DNA of 64,000 nt from Myotis daubentonii. Taxonomy: Eukaryota > Chordata > Mammalia > Chiroptera > Vespertilionidae. The DNA lies in contig NC_081840.1 of the NCBI RefSeq assembly GCF_963259705.1, positions 147,657,549 to 147,721,548 on the forward strand, read 5' to 3'. Position numbers and translations under genes: made by a program. Under the pieces are notes generated by a model. That model did no database searches. It saw nothing but the letters and a program-made list of their open reading frames with translations, and was not told the DNA's origin. Below are positions 23,296 to 34,800 of the stretch, in pieces (within the stretch, counting starts at the first letter, position 1; each line of letters opens with the position of its first letter).

Positions 23296-24205
23296 CTAGT
23301 GGCCCGGTGCATGAAATTCATGCACATTAAAAAGGAATTAATTAGAGGAAATATTTTAATATTGCTATTTGCCCTTTCTCTATAACAGAAGTGTCAGAGA
23401 TTAAAGGAAATTAGTAAAATGTATATGAAAATCTTCCTCCTGTAAGAGTCTGGGGCACGTTGCAGGAGCCAGAGTCAAGTCCCCGCCTACCCACACGCTC
23501 CTTGAAATCACATGAGACCCAGACCCGGCCAGCCCCAACCACATTGGGCAAGATCCAGACCCGGCCGGCCCCACCCCCGTCAGACCCTGCCAGGCGGGAG
23601 ACACAGCTTCAGGTCCCCTGGCCTGGCAGTGGGCAGGGGGCGCAGCCTCAGGTCCCCCAGCCCGGCACCAGATGGGGGGCACAGCCTCAGGGCCCCCGTC
23701 AAGCCCTGCCAGGCGGGGGTGCGGCCTCAGGTCCCCCAGCCTCATGCTGGGGTGGGGGGTGTGGCCTCAGGTCCCTCAGGCCGGGGAGGGGGGAGCGCCT
23801 TGACATCTCCCATCAAGCCCCACCAGGTGGGGGCACGGCCTGAGGTCCCCCAGCCCGGCGCTAGGGTGGGGGGCATGGCCTGAGGTCCCCTGGCCTGGTG
23901 CTGGGGGGGGGCAGGGCCTGAGGTCTCCTGGCCTGGGCCAGGGCAGGGGCATGCCTTGAGGTCCCCTGTCAAGCCCCGCCAGGCAGGGGGCATGGCCTGA
24001 GGTTCCCCAGCCTGGCGCCAAGGCAGGGGGCGCGGCCTCAGGTCCCCCCCACCCCTGGCTGTCCTGGTGCTATGCAGCCTCAGGTCCCTGTTGATCGCTC
24101 ATTATGGCTCATTACGGGAACCCCATCTTCGCTGTGGACACAGCCATCTTGTAACGGTGTTATGGCGTGAGGGTCAATTTTCATATTACCTCTTTATTAT
24201 AAAGG
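23296..24205 (-). mobile_element. HeliBat-type Helitron with a GC-rich tandem array
   Basis: CTAG at 23296-23299 is preceded by A and followed by the ggcccggtgcatgaaatt stem. The complement of the 5' end (cctctttattataaagg) is at about 24185-24205. The interior at about 23560-24060 is a degenerate GC-rich tandem array containing 'aggtccccc', closely related to the one in the 7833-8531 copy. It yields long false ORFs in several frames. Confidence 0.87.
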
Positions 24206-24207
24206 GT

Positions 24208-24886
24208 ACTAGAGGCCCAGTGCATGGATTCGTGCACTGGGGGGGGGTACCTCAGCCTGGCCTGCAGGGATTAGGCCAAAACTGGGTCTTCGACATCCCC
24301 CAAGGGGTCTTGGATTGTGAGAGGGAGCAGGCCAGGCTGAGGGACCCCACTGGTGCACGATCGGGGCCAGGGAGGGACTGCAGGAGGGCTCCAGGGCATG
24401 CCCAGCCCATCTTGCCCAGTCCCAATCGGCCGGACTCCAGCAGCAAGCTAATCTACCAGTTAGAGCATCTGTCCCCTGGTGGTCAGTGTGCGTCATAGCG
24501 ACTGGTCAAATGGTTGAATGAATGTTCGGACACTTAGCATATTAGGCTTTTATTATACGGTAGGTCCTTGGATTACGTGGGAGATTCCTATGGCACGACT
24601 AAACGTGTTTTCCACTGTAAGTCAGAATCCACCTACGTAAGCACCTACACCACTCACATGGAGCACAAACACAGCAGTAATGAAGTAAAACAGTAAAAAA
24701 AAGTTAAAAGAAAGATAACAATTTCTGACCTTTACTTGTGGTAAATAAATAATAAAAAACATAAAGCACATATGTACATACATCAAAATGATGGAACTTT
24801 TTTTTTTAATAAATAAATGGGAGATGGCGACGTAACCACGAAACGTATGTCACGTCCGACGTAACCTGAGGACTGTCTGTATAGGA
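24208..24886 (-). mobile_element. HeliBat-type Helitron, interrupted by a MITE
   Basis: It starts with CTAG (24208-24211) and gaggcccagtgcatgg, directly abutting the previous Helitron. Its 5' terminus is split: cttttatta-TA at 24547-24557, then TAGGA at 24882-24886 after the inserted MITE. Removing the insert and one TA copy restores the canonical HeliBat end, followed by T. Confidence 0.87.
24558..24879. mobile_element. Tc1/mariner (Tigger-like) MITE
   Basis: A 322-bp element without a transposase frame. The terminal inverted repeats are CGGTAGGTCCTTGGATTACG on the left and, read from the other strand, CAGACAGTCCTCAGGTTACG on the right. A TA duplication flanks it (24556-24557 and 24880-24881). 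It is inserted in the Helitron terminus. The family assignment rests on the TA target and TIR style. Confidence 0.8.
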
Positions 24887-25003
24887 TATTATGTAATGTT
24901 ACTGAGGGCATTCACTTCATAATAGGTAAGTCTTCTTTCTTCATCATGTCTTTTTCTTCCAAAATATTGGATTTTATTCATTTTAAAATTTTGTTCTACT
25001 GAG

Positions 25004-25225
25004 CCCAACCACAGTGTCTCAGTGGTGGAGCGTCAACCTATGAACCAGGAGTCCACAGTTTGATTCCTGGTCAAGGCACATGCCCAGGTTGTGGGCTCAG
25101 TCTCCAGTGGAGGGAATGCAAGAGGCAGCCCATCAATGATTCTCTCTCCTCATTGATGTTTCTATCTCTCTTTCCCTCACCCTCTCCCTTCCTCTCTGAA
25201 ATCAATAAAAATATATTTTAAAAAA
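25004..25225 (+). mobile_element. Ves-type SINE
   Basis: Head 'cccaaccacagtgtctcagt', CT-rich body and AATCAATAAAAA tail. The perfect duplication is TTTGTTCTACTGAG (24990-25003 and 25226-25239). Confidence 0.9.
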
Positions 25226-25239
25226 TTTGTTCTACTGAG

Positions 25240-25700
25240 ATTTAACTTACCTAGCTGACATGCACAGTTCTGACAATTGTATATACCCAAGTAACCAACA
25301 CTCTGATCAGCATATAGAACATTTCCACCACCTCAGAAGAATGTCTTATGTCCCTTCACAGTCACTCTCACCCTCGATCTTGATTTCTATCACCATAGGT
25401 TAGTTGTCCCTTTCTAGCACTTATGACTGCAGTTATTCAGTATATAATTTTTTGTGTCTGGCTTTCACACTCAGCATATTTTTTGAGAATGATAATGCTG
25501 TGCGTGTGTGTGTGGGGGGGGGGGGGGCGGGGGTAGTACAACATACTCCTTTTTTTTTTTTTTTTTTATTGCTGAGCAGTAAGTAGTCTATCTTACAAAT
25601 ACACCACAGTTTCATCCCCAACCCCTTTTGTTGAAGGAAACCTGGACTGTTTCCAGTCTGGGCATTAAACAAAAAGTTGTTTCCAATCCTAGCACCATTT
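25240..25700 (-). mobile_element. Old L1M 3' region, antisense
   Basis: The 'tttttgtgtctggctttcac' and 'aagtagtctatcttacaaat' type words are the antisense 3' part of a mammalian L1M. It includes a GT/poly-G run (25502-25529) and a poly-T run (25551-25567). Confidence 0.6.
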
Positions 25701-26747
25701 TGTCCAAATAAAAAAAGTTTTGGGATTTGGATTTTGTTACTTTTCAGTCTGCCTTCCACTAATATTTAGATTTTTTTTCAGAGGCCTCCCTCCCTTGCTC
25801 TTTTCTCCAGGAAATCATAGTATATACATACAACTGCAAAGGAATTCAAGTGGGTAATATTGAAGATGGACATATTTATATATTCATATTCATCACAGAA
25901 GCATAAAGGCTAAATATAGAAAACAAGTTAATATCTTGGCCAGTCTCACAATCTAATTTTGGAAAGGGCAGGTAAAGCTGCAAGGGGTAAAAAAAAAAAG
26001 TGGTGTGCGTGGGTGGAGGGAGCAATAGTGTCAATCTACAGAGGTTAAGGCATTATCAGGGCCCCAATGATAATTATAATTACAGCTTGTTCTTATTGAC
26101 CTTTAACAAATGCTAGACATTGTGCTAATGATTTCATTTAATCCTTATGCTTGATGTGATACATTTATTATCCCAACTTGAGGTAGAGCATATGGACATT
26201 CAGAGGGTACATAAAAAGTGCAGAAACATTACATATAGAGGACATTCAAAGGAGCATACATCATAGGGACTTAAAGGAATTGGAGAGGTTAGTTTTTAAA
26301 TAGCGAGTGGTGCAACTAAATAGTATAAATAGCATTTTTACTTTCTCTTTTCATTAGCATTTTGCAAACTCTTCTTAAGCCATAAGCCCTCTCTGTTCAT
26401 GCTCACTGGGTATAGCGTGTGACATTTACCTCCCAGGGAACTATAAACCAGCTGGACAATTGTAGTTTTACAAATGGAGTAATTTAACACCACTCCTCAC
26501 GACAAAATAATAAGTACTTTGATACTGTGGATATACTGTTACCAACAATTCTGGCCAAAATCCATGTACAGCAAGAAAGAATTTCAGTGGAAAAGTGAGT
26601 GGTTTAAAAGTCATCTTTGGGAATTCAATAAAAAATTAATTTTTTTTTCTTCCTTCCCCTCTCTATCCACCCCAAAGATTGTTTAGTATTCTCTTCCTTT
26701 ACTGCTACTGATTATTATATTACTGCCCTATTTAAAATAGAAACGAT
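25701..26747. repeat. Intergenic with a MIR-type relic at about 26070-26210
   Basis: 'tgctagacattgtgctaatg' followed by 'tttaatccttatg' and 'ttattatcccaacttgaggt' is a diverged MIR-type SINE. The rest is unclassified. Confidence 0.5.
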
Positions 26748-27037
26748 GGCCCTGTTGGTGTTGCACAGTGGTTAGAGTGCCAGCCTACACACTGAAGGGT
26801 CTCGAGTTCGATTCCTGGTCAGATTCGATCTTTGGCCTGTTGGAACACGTTTGGGAGGTTAACCCATTGATGTGTCTCTCTCACATCAATATTTCTCCCT
26901 CCCTCCCTCCCTCCCAACCTTCCTCCCCATTCCCAATCTTCCTCCTTTCCTCCCACCCTTGCACTCTCTCTAGAAATCAATGGAAAAAATATCGTGTGAG
27001 GATTAACAATAAATAAATAAATAAATAGGAAGAATGG
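26748..27037 (+). mobile_element. Ves-type SINE with an AAAT tail
   Basis: Head 'gccctgttggtgttgcacag', B-box 'gagttcgattcc', a long CT-rich body and an (AAAT)n tail. It is diverged; I could not fix a clean duplication. Confidence 0.8.
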
Positions 27038-27854
27038 AGAAGAAAGTATTCTTTTTTTCTGATAAGAAAGCCCTGAAAACAATTTGGAGAAATCCATCCT
27101 TAAGGAGCACTGTATGAGCCAGTGGCTTCACCTTTAAAATAGCATTGTGGGGGAAGAACCAAGATGGCGGCATAGGTTAACGCCGGAGTTTACTGCTTTG
27201 AACAACTACTTCAAAAGTGAAACTAAAAGACAGAACGGACATCACCCAGAACCACAGGAACGCTGGCTGAGTGGAAGTCCTACAACTATGAGGAAAGAGA
27301 AACGCATACGGACACTCAGAGGAAGCGCAGTGCTGAAGTCAAATTCTGAGGTGCGGAGTGCGCGGAGCGGGCTGGCAGCGGAGGGCGCGGTTGGCGTTTT
27401 CAATCGGGAGGGAGTCGCAGACTCTGAGCTCCAGATACAGGCAAGTCTTTAGGGACCCAGACTCAAACGGGAGAAGCGGGACTGTTTGGCTTCGGTCAGT
27501 GCGAGTGCAGCTTTCTCTCCCAGCTTTGCAGCGGGTGCTGGGACACAGAGAGGCAGAGCCCCTGGGGACAGGACTGAGAGCCGCCATAACTGCTCTCTCC
27601 GGCCCACCCTGTTGATCCTGTGCGACCCGCCCCGCCCAAGCCCTGCACAGAGGCATTTGCCGGATAGCCTCAGGCAAAGGCTAGATTAGCACCTCCCTAG
27701 AGGACAGAAGTTCTCTCACTGCTGACACAGCTGATTCTCATAGCCACTTGGCCTGGAGGTCAAACCCTCCCTGGTATTAGCTACAACAATCAAGGTTTAA
27801 CTATAAGACTGCGAACAAAGACCACTAGGGGGTGCACCAAGGAAGCATAACAAA

Positions 27855-28703
27855 ATGCGGAGACAAAGAAACAGGACAAAATTGTCAATGGAAGATACAG
27901 AGTTCAGAACCACACTTTTAAGGTCTCTCAAGAACTGTTTAGAAGCCGCCGATAAACGTAATGAGATCTACAAGAAAACTAATGAGACCCTCGATGTTAT
28001 GTTGGGGAACCAACTAGAAACTAAGCATACACGGACTGAAATAACGAATATTATACAGACGCCCGACAGCAGACCAGAGGATTGCAAGAATCAAGTCAAG
28101 GATTTGAAATGCGAGGAAGCAAAAAACACCCAACCGGAAAAGCAAAATGAAAAAAGAATCCAAAAATGCGAGGACAGTGTAAGGAGCCTCTGGGACAGCT
28201 TCAAGCGTACCAACATCAGAATTATAGGGGTGCCAGAAGAAGAGAGAGAGCAAGATATTGAAAACCTATTTGAAGAAATAATGACAGAAAACTTCCCCCA
28301 CCTGGTGAAAGAAATGGACTTATAGGTCCAAGAAGCGCGGAGAACCCCAAACAAAAGGAATCCAAAGAGGACCACACCAAGACACATCATAATTAAAATG
28401 CCAAGAGCAAAAGACAAAGAGAGAATCTTAAAAACAGCAAGAGAAAGAAACTCAGTTACCTACAAGGGAATACCCATACGGCTGTCAGCTGATTTCTCAA
28501 CAGAAACTTTGCAGGCCAGAAGGGAGTGGCAAGAAATATTCAAAGTGATGAATACCAAGAACCTACAACCAAGATTACTTTATCCAGCAAAGCTATCATT
28601 CAGAATTGAAGGTCAGATAAAGAGCTTCACAGATAAGGAAAAGCTAAAGGAGTTCATCACCACCAAACCAGGATTATATGAAATGCTGAAAGGTATCCTT
28701 TAA
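27855..28703 (+). pseudogene. HAL1 ORF1, disabled by one stop codon
   Basis: The ORF1 frame begins at ATG 27855 and runs open to an in-frame TAG at 28323-28325. It then continues in the same frame to the normal ORF1 end at 28701-28703. The coiled coil is shorter than in copy A (it lacks the KTGETADKC units). After the stop the C-terminal domain is essentially identical to copy A, so the lesion is recent. Confidence 0.85.
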
Positions 28704-29064
28704 GAAGAGGAAGAGGAAGAAAAAGGTAAAGATACAAATTATGAACAACAAATATGCATCTATCAACAAGTGAATCTAAGAATCAAGTGAATAAATAATC
28801 TGATGAACAGAATGAACTGGTGATTATATTAGAATCAGGGACATAGAAAGGGAATGGACTGACTATCCTTGGGGGGGAAAGGGGTGTGGGAGATTCGGGA
28901 AGAGACTGGACAAAAATCGTGCACCTATGGATGAGGACAGTGGGTGGGGAGTGAGGGCGGAGGGTGGGGCGGGAACTGGGAGGAGGGGAGTTATGGGGGG
29001 GGGGGGGGAAGAGGAACAAATGTAATAATCTGAACAATAAAGATTTAATTAAAAAAAATAAAGT

Positions 29065-29087
29065 GAGACGAGGAGAGGATGAAAAAA

Positions 29088-29116
<29 letters not shown>
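29065..29116. repeat. (AAAT)n microsatellite
   Basis: About nine ataa/aaat units at the 3' tail of HAL1 copy B. It is likely expanded from its poly-A tail. Confidence 0.9.
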
Positions 29117-29118
<2 letters not shown>

Positions 29119-29139
29119 AATAGCATTGTGCACAATGTA

Positions 29140-29495
29140 GCTTTCGGTATTAGTTAGCTAGGGCTGCCGTGACAAAGTACACAGACCTGGTGGCTTCAAC
29201 AGAAATGAATGTCTTCACTGTCTGGAGACTGGAAGTCTAAGAGCAAGGTGCTGGCAGGGTTGGTCTCTTCTGAGGTCTCTTCTTGGCTGGCAGATGGCCT
29301 TCCTTTTGTGAACATGTGCCCTAATCTCGCTATAAGAACAACAGTTATATTGAATTAAGGTCCACTCATGCGACCTCATTTTACCTTAATTAGCTCTCTA
29401 AGGACCCTGTCTCCAAACACAGTCACATTCTCAAGTACTGGCAGTTTAGGACTTACAAATATAAATTTTTGAGGGCACATAATTCATCCTAACTG
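29140..29495 (-). mobile_element. MaLR (MLT1-like) LTR, antisense
   Basis: It begins 'ttagttagctagggctgccg' and contains 'ctgtctccaaacacagtcac' and 'gagggcacataattcatcct', the antisense order of a mammalian MLT1-type LTR. Non-coding and ancient. Confidence 0.75.
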
Positions 29496-30300
29496 CATGA
29501 CAGATCTAACGAAAAAAAAAAAGATTATTTAAGAAAATGCTATCCATGCAATTATAACAAGGGTGTCTATTAGGGATGAAAATTAGTCACATCTTCAACT
29601 ATTTTAAAATCATTTGTGAATGTAAGTTGCTTGTAAGGAAGATGTTATTGGCTACTATTTAAGAGAGCAAGGCCATGAAGAGAATCAGATGACATGTTGA
29701 AGTTCTTATCTGCAAACAAGTACCATAGTTTAAACGTTAAAAGTTCTCCAAATTCAAAAAAATGAGAAAACTAATCTAAAATTAATGGTTAGTTACAGAA
29801 GATATGAGGTGGGTTTTTTTTATTTATTAAGCTTCAAATGACTTCTGAAGAACATGGCAAAAATAGTATTAGAACAGAGTAGACTCGAAAGTTAGCATAG
29901 CTTCCTGGCATCACTAGTTTATAGAAAACAGAAAGGGTCGCAGAGCAAATAAAGGAGGCTCACTATGCTGTGGTCGCACTTTTGTAAGTACTGCACCGTG
30001 TTCAGCCTTTCAGAGTGTGCAGGATACAAAACAATCAGACAAAAGGAAACAGGTTTGTTCATGATGATCAGTTAAGATGATTCATATGAAACTGATCTTT
30101 CAATAGATAAAATAAAATAAAACCAGAGGAGCCTGTAGAAGAGGTAAAAGTACCTAGAAGCCATTATGAAGATTAGAAGATGGACTTCTGTCTTAAAATT
30201 ATTATACAATTCTCATATAATGTCTTCACCTCACATCAATAATAATATCGTCACCCTTCCTTACCCTAGTAGTTTTCTCTTTATATCAGCAGCTTCTTAA
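29496..30300. other. Intergenic, nothing recognised
   Basis: AT-rich sequence upstream of the CYP2U1 CpG island, with no recognisable gene or clear repeat. I cannot exclude an antisense non-coding transcript. Confidence 0.4.
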
Positions 30301-30309
30301 AGCAAGTTC

Positions 30310-31850
30310 CTAAAAGAGGTCGTGTGTTTTACCCAAGCCACGGGCTAAAACGAACTCTGAGCGTTCACTCTCCGCAAAAAGAGGCGGCCCCGACCCTGGC
30401 AAGTTCTAAGAGCTTGACTCCGTGACCGCCCTCCCCCCCCCCCCGCCCCCGCCCCCCAACCTCACTACCTATCTTTCTCGTAGCTTGGCCACCTACACCT
30501 ACAAATTTAACACATTGCGTTTGCGTCATCGTCACCCTCCGGTCTCTGGGAAGAGGAAAGGGTCCTTTCGGACTGCAAATCCCGATCTGGATAAAGAGTA
30601 GCCCAGTCTTTTGGCTCCCAGGCCTGGGGCGGAAACTCCCTCTCCCAGCTCAGGGTGGAGCTGCGGGCGGAGGCCGAGTCACCTCTGGGGCCTGTGGTCC
30701 CCGCAGGATGTATACACTCCACATACAAACGAGTGACTTAAGGAGGCCCAGCAGCCAATCAGAGCGCAAGAACGCGCAGCCAGCATCTTTGTTTTCCGGA
30801 GCTGCCACAGCCGAGCCGGGCCCGAAGGAGGGGCGCTACGGCCAGGAGAGACCAAGCTTGCAGACTGCGCGCCCCCCCTCGTCCGCAGACGTCTCCTGCA
30901 GGGAGGCGGGGCGTCCCCTTTAGGAGGTGGGAGAGAGCCAGGGGCCGGCCAATCCCGGCGCCCTCCGCCGCTCCGCCCTCCCGGCTCTGGTTAAGGCCGC
31001 GGCTCCCAGCGGGCAGCGGCGAGGAGCGCGCTCTCCTTGGGGCTGCGGGGAGAACGCCAAGGCCGCCCTGCACTGGCCATGGCCGCCGCCACGCCGCCAG
31101 AGCCCCCCGAGGGCTCTCCCTGGCCCCTGAGTCTCCTGCCCGCGCCCCTGGGGCTGCTGAGGCTGGACCCCACCGGCGGCGCGCTGTTGCTGCTCGGCCT
31201 GGCCGCGCTGCTCGGGTGGAGCTGGGTGAGGCGGTGCCGGCCACCGGGCATCCCTCCCGGGCCCACGCCCTGGCCGGTGGTGGGCAACTTCGGCTTCGTG
31301 CTGCTGCCGCCCTTCCTCCGCGGGAGGAGCTGGGTCAGGTTCGGGAAGCGTATCCCAGACCTAGACCCCTCCACGCGGGCCGCGCAGGTGCTGCTGACCA
31401 ATCTGGCCCGAGTCTATGGCAACATCTATAGCTTCTTCGTGGGCCCCTACCTGGTGGTCGTCCTCAATGACTTCCACAGCGTGCGCCAGGCGCTGGTGCA
31501 GCAGGCCGAGGCCTTCAGCGACCGTCCACGGATGCCGCTGGTCTCCCGAGTGACCAAGGAGAAGGGTGAGCTGGGCCCGGGAGCCTCAGGTGTCCGGGGA
31601 CTAGTGAAGCCAGGAGGCTGCGGACCTGTGCCCCCCGCCAGCCGCAGGCACCCCGCCGCGGCACTCCTGCATCCCAGTCGCGGGCGGGCGGGCGGGGTGG
31701 GGGGCGGCAGTGCCTCCCTTTTCCGTAGCCTTTAAGATGCCACTCAACTGCAGCTGATGGATTACTCCTTCCTATTTCAAGATCAGGAGGAAGGGTAATG
31801 GGAGGGACGGGGCGGGGGGGGGGGGGGGGGGGTGTGACAACAAAGTGTGA
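30310..31850 (+). promoter_or_regulatory. CYP2U1: CpG-rich promoter region of CYP2U1
   Basis: GC and CpG content rise sharply here and stay high through exon 1. Visible elements are CCAAT at 30755-30759 and 30949-30953 and an Sp1-type GC box (aggcggggcg) at about 30904-30913. There is no TATA box at a plausible distance from the start codon. This fits a broadly expressed, TATA-less promoter. The transcription start is not determined; somewhere in 30900-31060 is likely. A C-rich run at 30426-30460 could form a G-quadruplex on the - strand. Confidence 0.75.
31079..31565 (+). CDS. CYP2U1: CYP2U1 exon 1 (coding part)
   Basis: Codes residues 1-162 plus one base. It holds the membrane anchor, the arginine-rich stop-transfer stretch and the proline hinge, ending in VTKEK before donor GGTGAG. 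An in-frame TTG 42 nt upstream is not a start; the first ATG is at 31079. The exon is very GC-rich, unlike exons 2-5, because it lies in the CpG island. Confidence 0.95.
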
Positions 31851-34800
31851 AGCCTGGCCGCATCTCTCCAGGGGAATTCTCTCCTTCCCAGAACCAAGCC
31901 TCACTCTTCAGGCCCTGTCCTGGGGAAACAACTTGGATCCTTTTCACCTTCTGAGTTTTGCGTGCAAGAGTTTAAGAATAGAAAGTCCAGAAAAACACTT
32001 TAGGAGCCTATTGGCAAACTTAATACACTGAGTTTGTAGGCACTGTGATTCCTGCCTACAGGAGTCTAGCTTGGGCAATTTTTCCAGGGTAGGAAACGAA
32101 ACACATTGTTTCAATAAAATATCACATTTACTCTTCCTCTAACTCCACCCATCCACCTATTTATTTATTTATTTCCCTGGTTATTTATTGCCCTTCATCA
32201 GTCTTCCCCTCCCTTTGTCCTATTGGCTAACACAGGTCCCAGACTTTTTTTTCTGAGTCACTCCTTTATAGATATTAAATGTTTCCTCAGGGAGGCTTTT
32301 TTTCCTCACTGCTTCTCCAAAAATTAAGCTCCCTTTTTAGAACAATTTCATTGTACAAGTATTTTTCCTTTACTGCACTTACCAAAATTGAGGCTACATA
32401 ATTTTGTGACCTGGGGCCAGGCTGTGGGTCTCACCACTAGACTGACATCCAGGAGGACAGGGTAAGTCCTATGTGCCTGGCACACAGTAAATGCTCAGTA
32501 AGTATTTATTAAGGAAGTGAACTGCTACTTACTGTCTCTGGAATGAGGCATAACGAGACCTAGGTATTTTAGAATCTGAGGAAGCCAGACTTTTGCATCA
32601 GGATTCTAAATGCATAGTAGTAATCCTATCTAATAAAAGGCTAATATGCAAATAGACCAAACAGCTGAACAAACGGTCAGTATGATGTGCACTGACCACC
32701 AGGGGGCAGATGCTCAGCACCGAGCTGGGCTCACGGCTGGCGAGCACAGCAGCCATGGTGGGAGCCTCTCCTGCCTCCATGGCAGTGCTAAGGATGTCCA
32801 GGAGCAGGCCTAAGCCATCAGTCGGACATCCCCCGAGGGCTCAGGCTGGACTGAGAGACCCCTTCTCCGCCGCCCTTGGCCCCTCCCCCCAGTGCATTAA
32901 TTTTGTGCACCAGGCCTCTAGTGGTGATCATAATATTCTAAATGTCTCACTGAAAAACTGAAGTCACAGTTCCTACCTCACCCTCTCCATGCCTTCACAC
33001 AGGCTACTGCTTCTACCTGGAATTCTCTTCCAATCTCATAGCTGCCTGCTTTTAGTTTTTTTAGATTGTGATGAAATACACATTATATAAAATTTGCCAA
33101 CGCAGTAATTTTAAATCTTACAGTTCGCTGCACCAACTAGCGGTGGGGTATCTGAAGCTGGCTCGTAACCTGAATTTTTTTGAGCTTGCAACTCAAAGCA
33201 AAAAATCGGCCGAGAGATGGCTTGTATCTAAAAAAAACTCGTTAATCAGGACACTCGTAAGTCAAGGCCCCACTGTACTCTTACATGTATGGAGCAATAC
33301 GTCCACGAATTTTTTGTACCCTGCCTTTGTCACTCTTTAGCTGCAATACGTCCACGAATTTTTTTGTACCCTGCCTTTGTCACTCTTTAGCTGCATGAAC
33401 TTAGACAAGTAGAAAATAGGCAAATACCAAAATTTCATTGAAAGAACATTGAATGAATTTTGTACCATCCATGTAATGGCCTTACTGGAAGATATCCAAG
33501 AAAGTAAGTAAAATAAGAACAATGGATAATCATTTTATTTTTTAATTTTTTAAATAACACATTGTTTAGCGTGCCACTGTGTAACTAGCGGCCTTAAAAC
33601 TTAGTTCAAACAAGTCCTAAAGTGCTGTGGTGGCTGGGCTCAGCTTGTGCTTTCGTTCCACAGCCATCTGGGGCTTTCCTCTGCGGGGCCGTTGGCGCTG
33701 GTGTCACCCAGGAGCTCAGCTGGGGCTGTTGTGAAGCACCTTGGTCCTTTTAATGTGGCCTTTTCATATGGGTTGGGATTCTCGCAGCTGGGTTTCAAGT
33801 GGATGAAAGCAGATATTAAAAGTCACTTCTGCAGACTATAGGTTAAAAGCTCTTCCAGATGCAGGTAGAGGGGAGAGAGATTCCACTGTCCATGAGAAGA
33901 GTGGACAGGAGATAAGAGTTTGTGGCCATCTTTAATTCACAAGCACCTGTCATTGCTGATTATATATTTACTAGAGGCCCGGTGCACAAAATTTGTGCAC
34001 TCGGGGGGGGGGGGGGGGAGGGTGCGTCCCTCAGACTGGCCTGCGCCCATTCACAGTCCAGTACCCCTTGGGGATATCCACCTGTTGACTTAGGCCCACT
34101 CCCTGGGGGATCAGGCTTAAGCTTGCAGTCAGACATCCTTCTGACAGCCAGGGAGCCTTAGGGGGATGTCCGACTAAAGGCTTAGGCCCCCAAGGGTCGG
34201 GCCTAAACTGTTAGTTGGACATTCTTAGTGCTGTCACGGAGGTGGGAGAAGCTCCTGCCACCATCACTGCACTGGCCAGCCATGAGCCAGCTTCTGGCTG
34301 AGTGGCACTACTCCTCGGTCTGACCTAAACCCTAGAGAGACCTAAACCCTAGAGATTAGTACTTCATTTTACAACTTTTTCTCGGTTTATAGGCAGCAGC
34401 AAACTCAGACCACACAGTCGGTGTGCAAGAAATGTTGCTTTCTTTATTGTTTAGTAACCAAACCTGGCTGCACATGCTGTGGGCAGGCGGCTTCAGAGGC
34501 TGCACATGGGCGCGGGCAGGCTGTTTCTGCGGCTGCACATGGGCACGGGCAGGCGGCTTCTGGGGGGTCCGGGGTTGCCGCCTGGCCTGCTCCCGGGCCC
34601 TCCCGCCCTCCGATGGCCATGGCGATCGCTGGGCGCAGGCCAGCCGGCAACCCTGGCCCCCGTGGGGTCCGGGGTTTCGGCCTGACCTGTGCCTGGCCCT
34701 CCGCCCTCCTATCGCAGGGGCAGGCCCTCCCGCCCTCCAATCGCCATGGCAATCGCTCCACGCAGGCCACCCGGCAACCCCAACCAGCTTTCTGATGGCG

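Larger units (their letters stand above)
27150..29116 (+). mobile_element. HAL1 (half-L1) element, copy B
   Basis: It has a 5' UTR with 'aaccaagatggcggcatagg', a single broken ORF1 and a 3' UTR ending in 'gaacaataaagattt'. An unusual tail of extra A/G-rich sequence and an (AAAT)n run follows. The perfect duplication AAAATAGCATTGTG (27136-27149 and 29117-29130) proves the ends. The copy is shorter in the 5' UTR than copy C. Confidence 0.9.

Noticed and set aside
23401..24498. Cluster of long ORFs on both strands
   Set aside because: Same reason: two HeliBat copies with GC-rich arrays.
31037..31078. Upstream extension of CYP2U1 starting at TTG
   Set aside because: Not an ATG; the ATG at 31079 has a good Kozak context and gives the family's usual N-terminus.
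30759..31401. Antisense ORFs of 136-161 codons over CYP2U1 exon 1
   Set aside because: Shadow frames of a CpG-rich coding exon; no independent evidence for an antisense protein.
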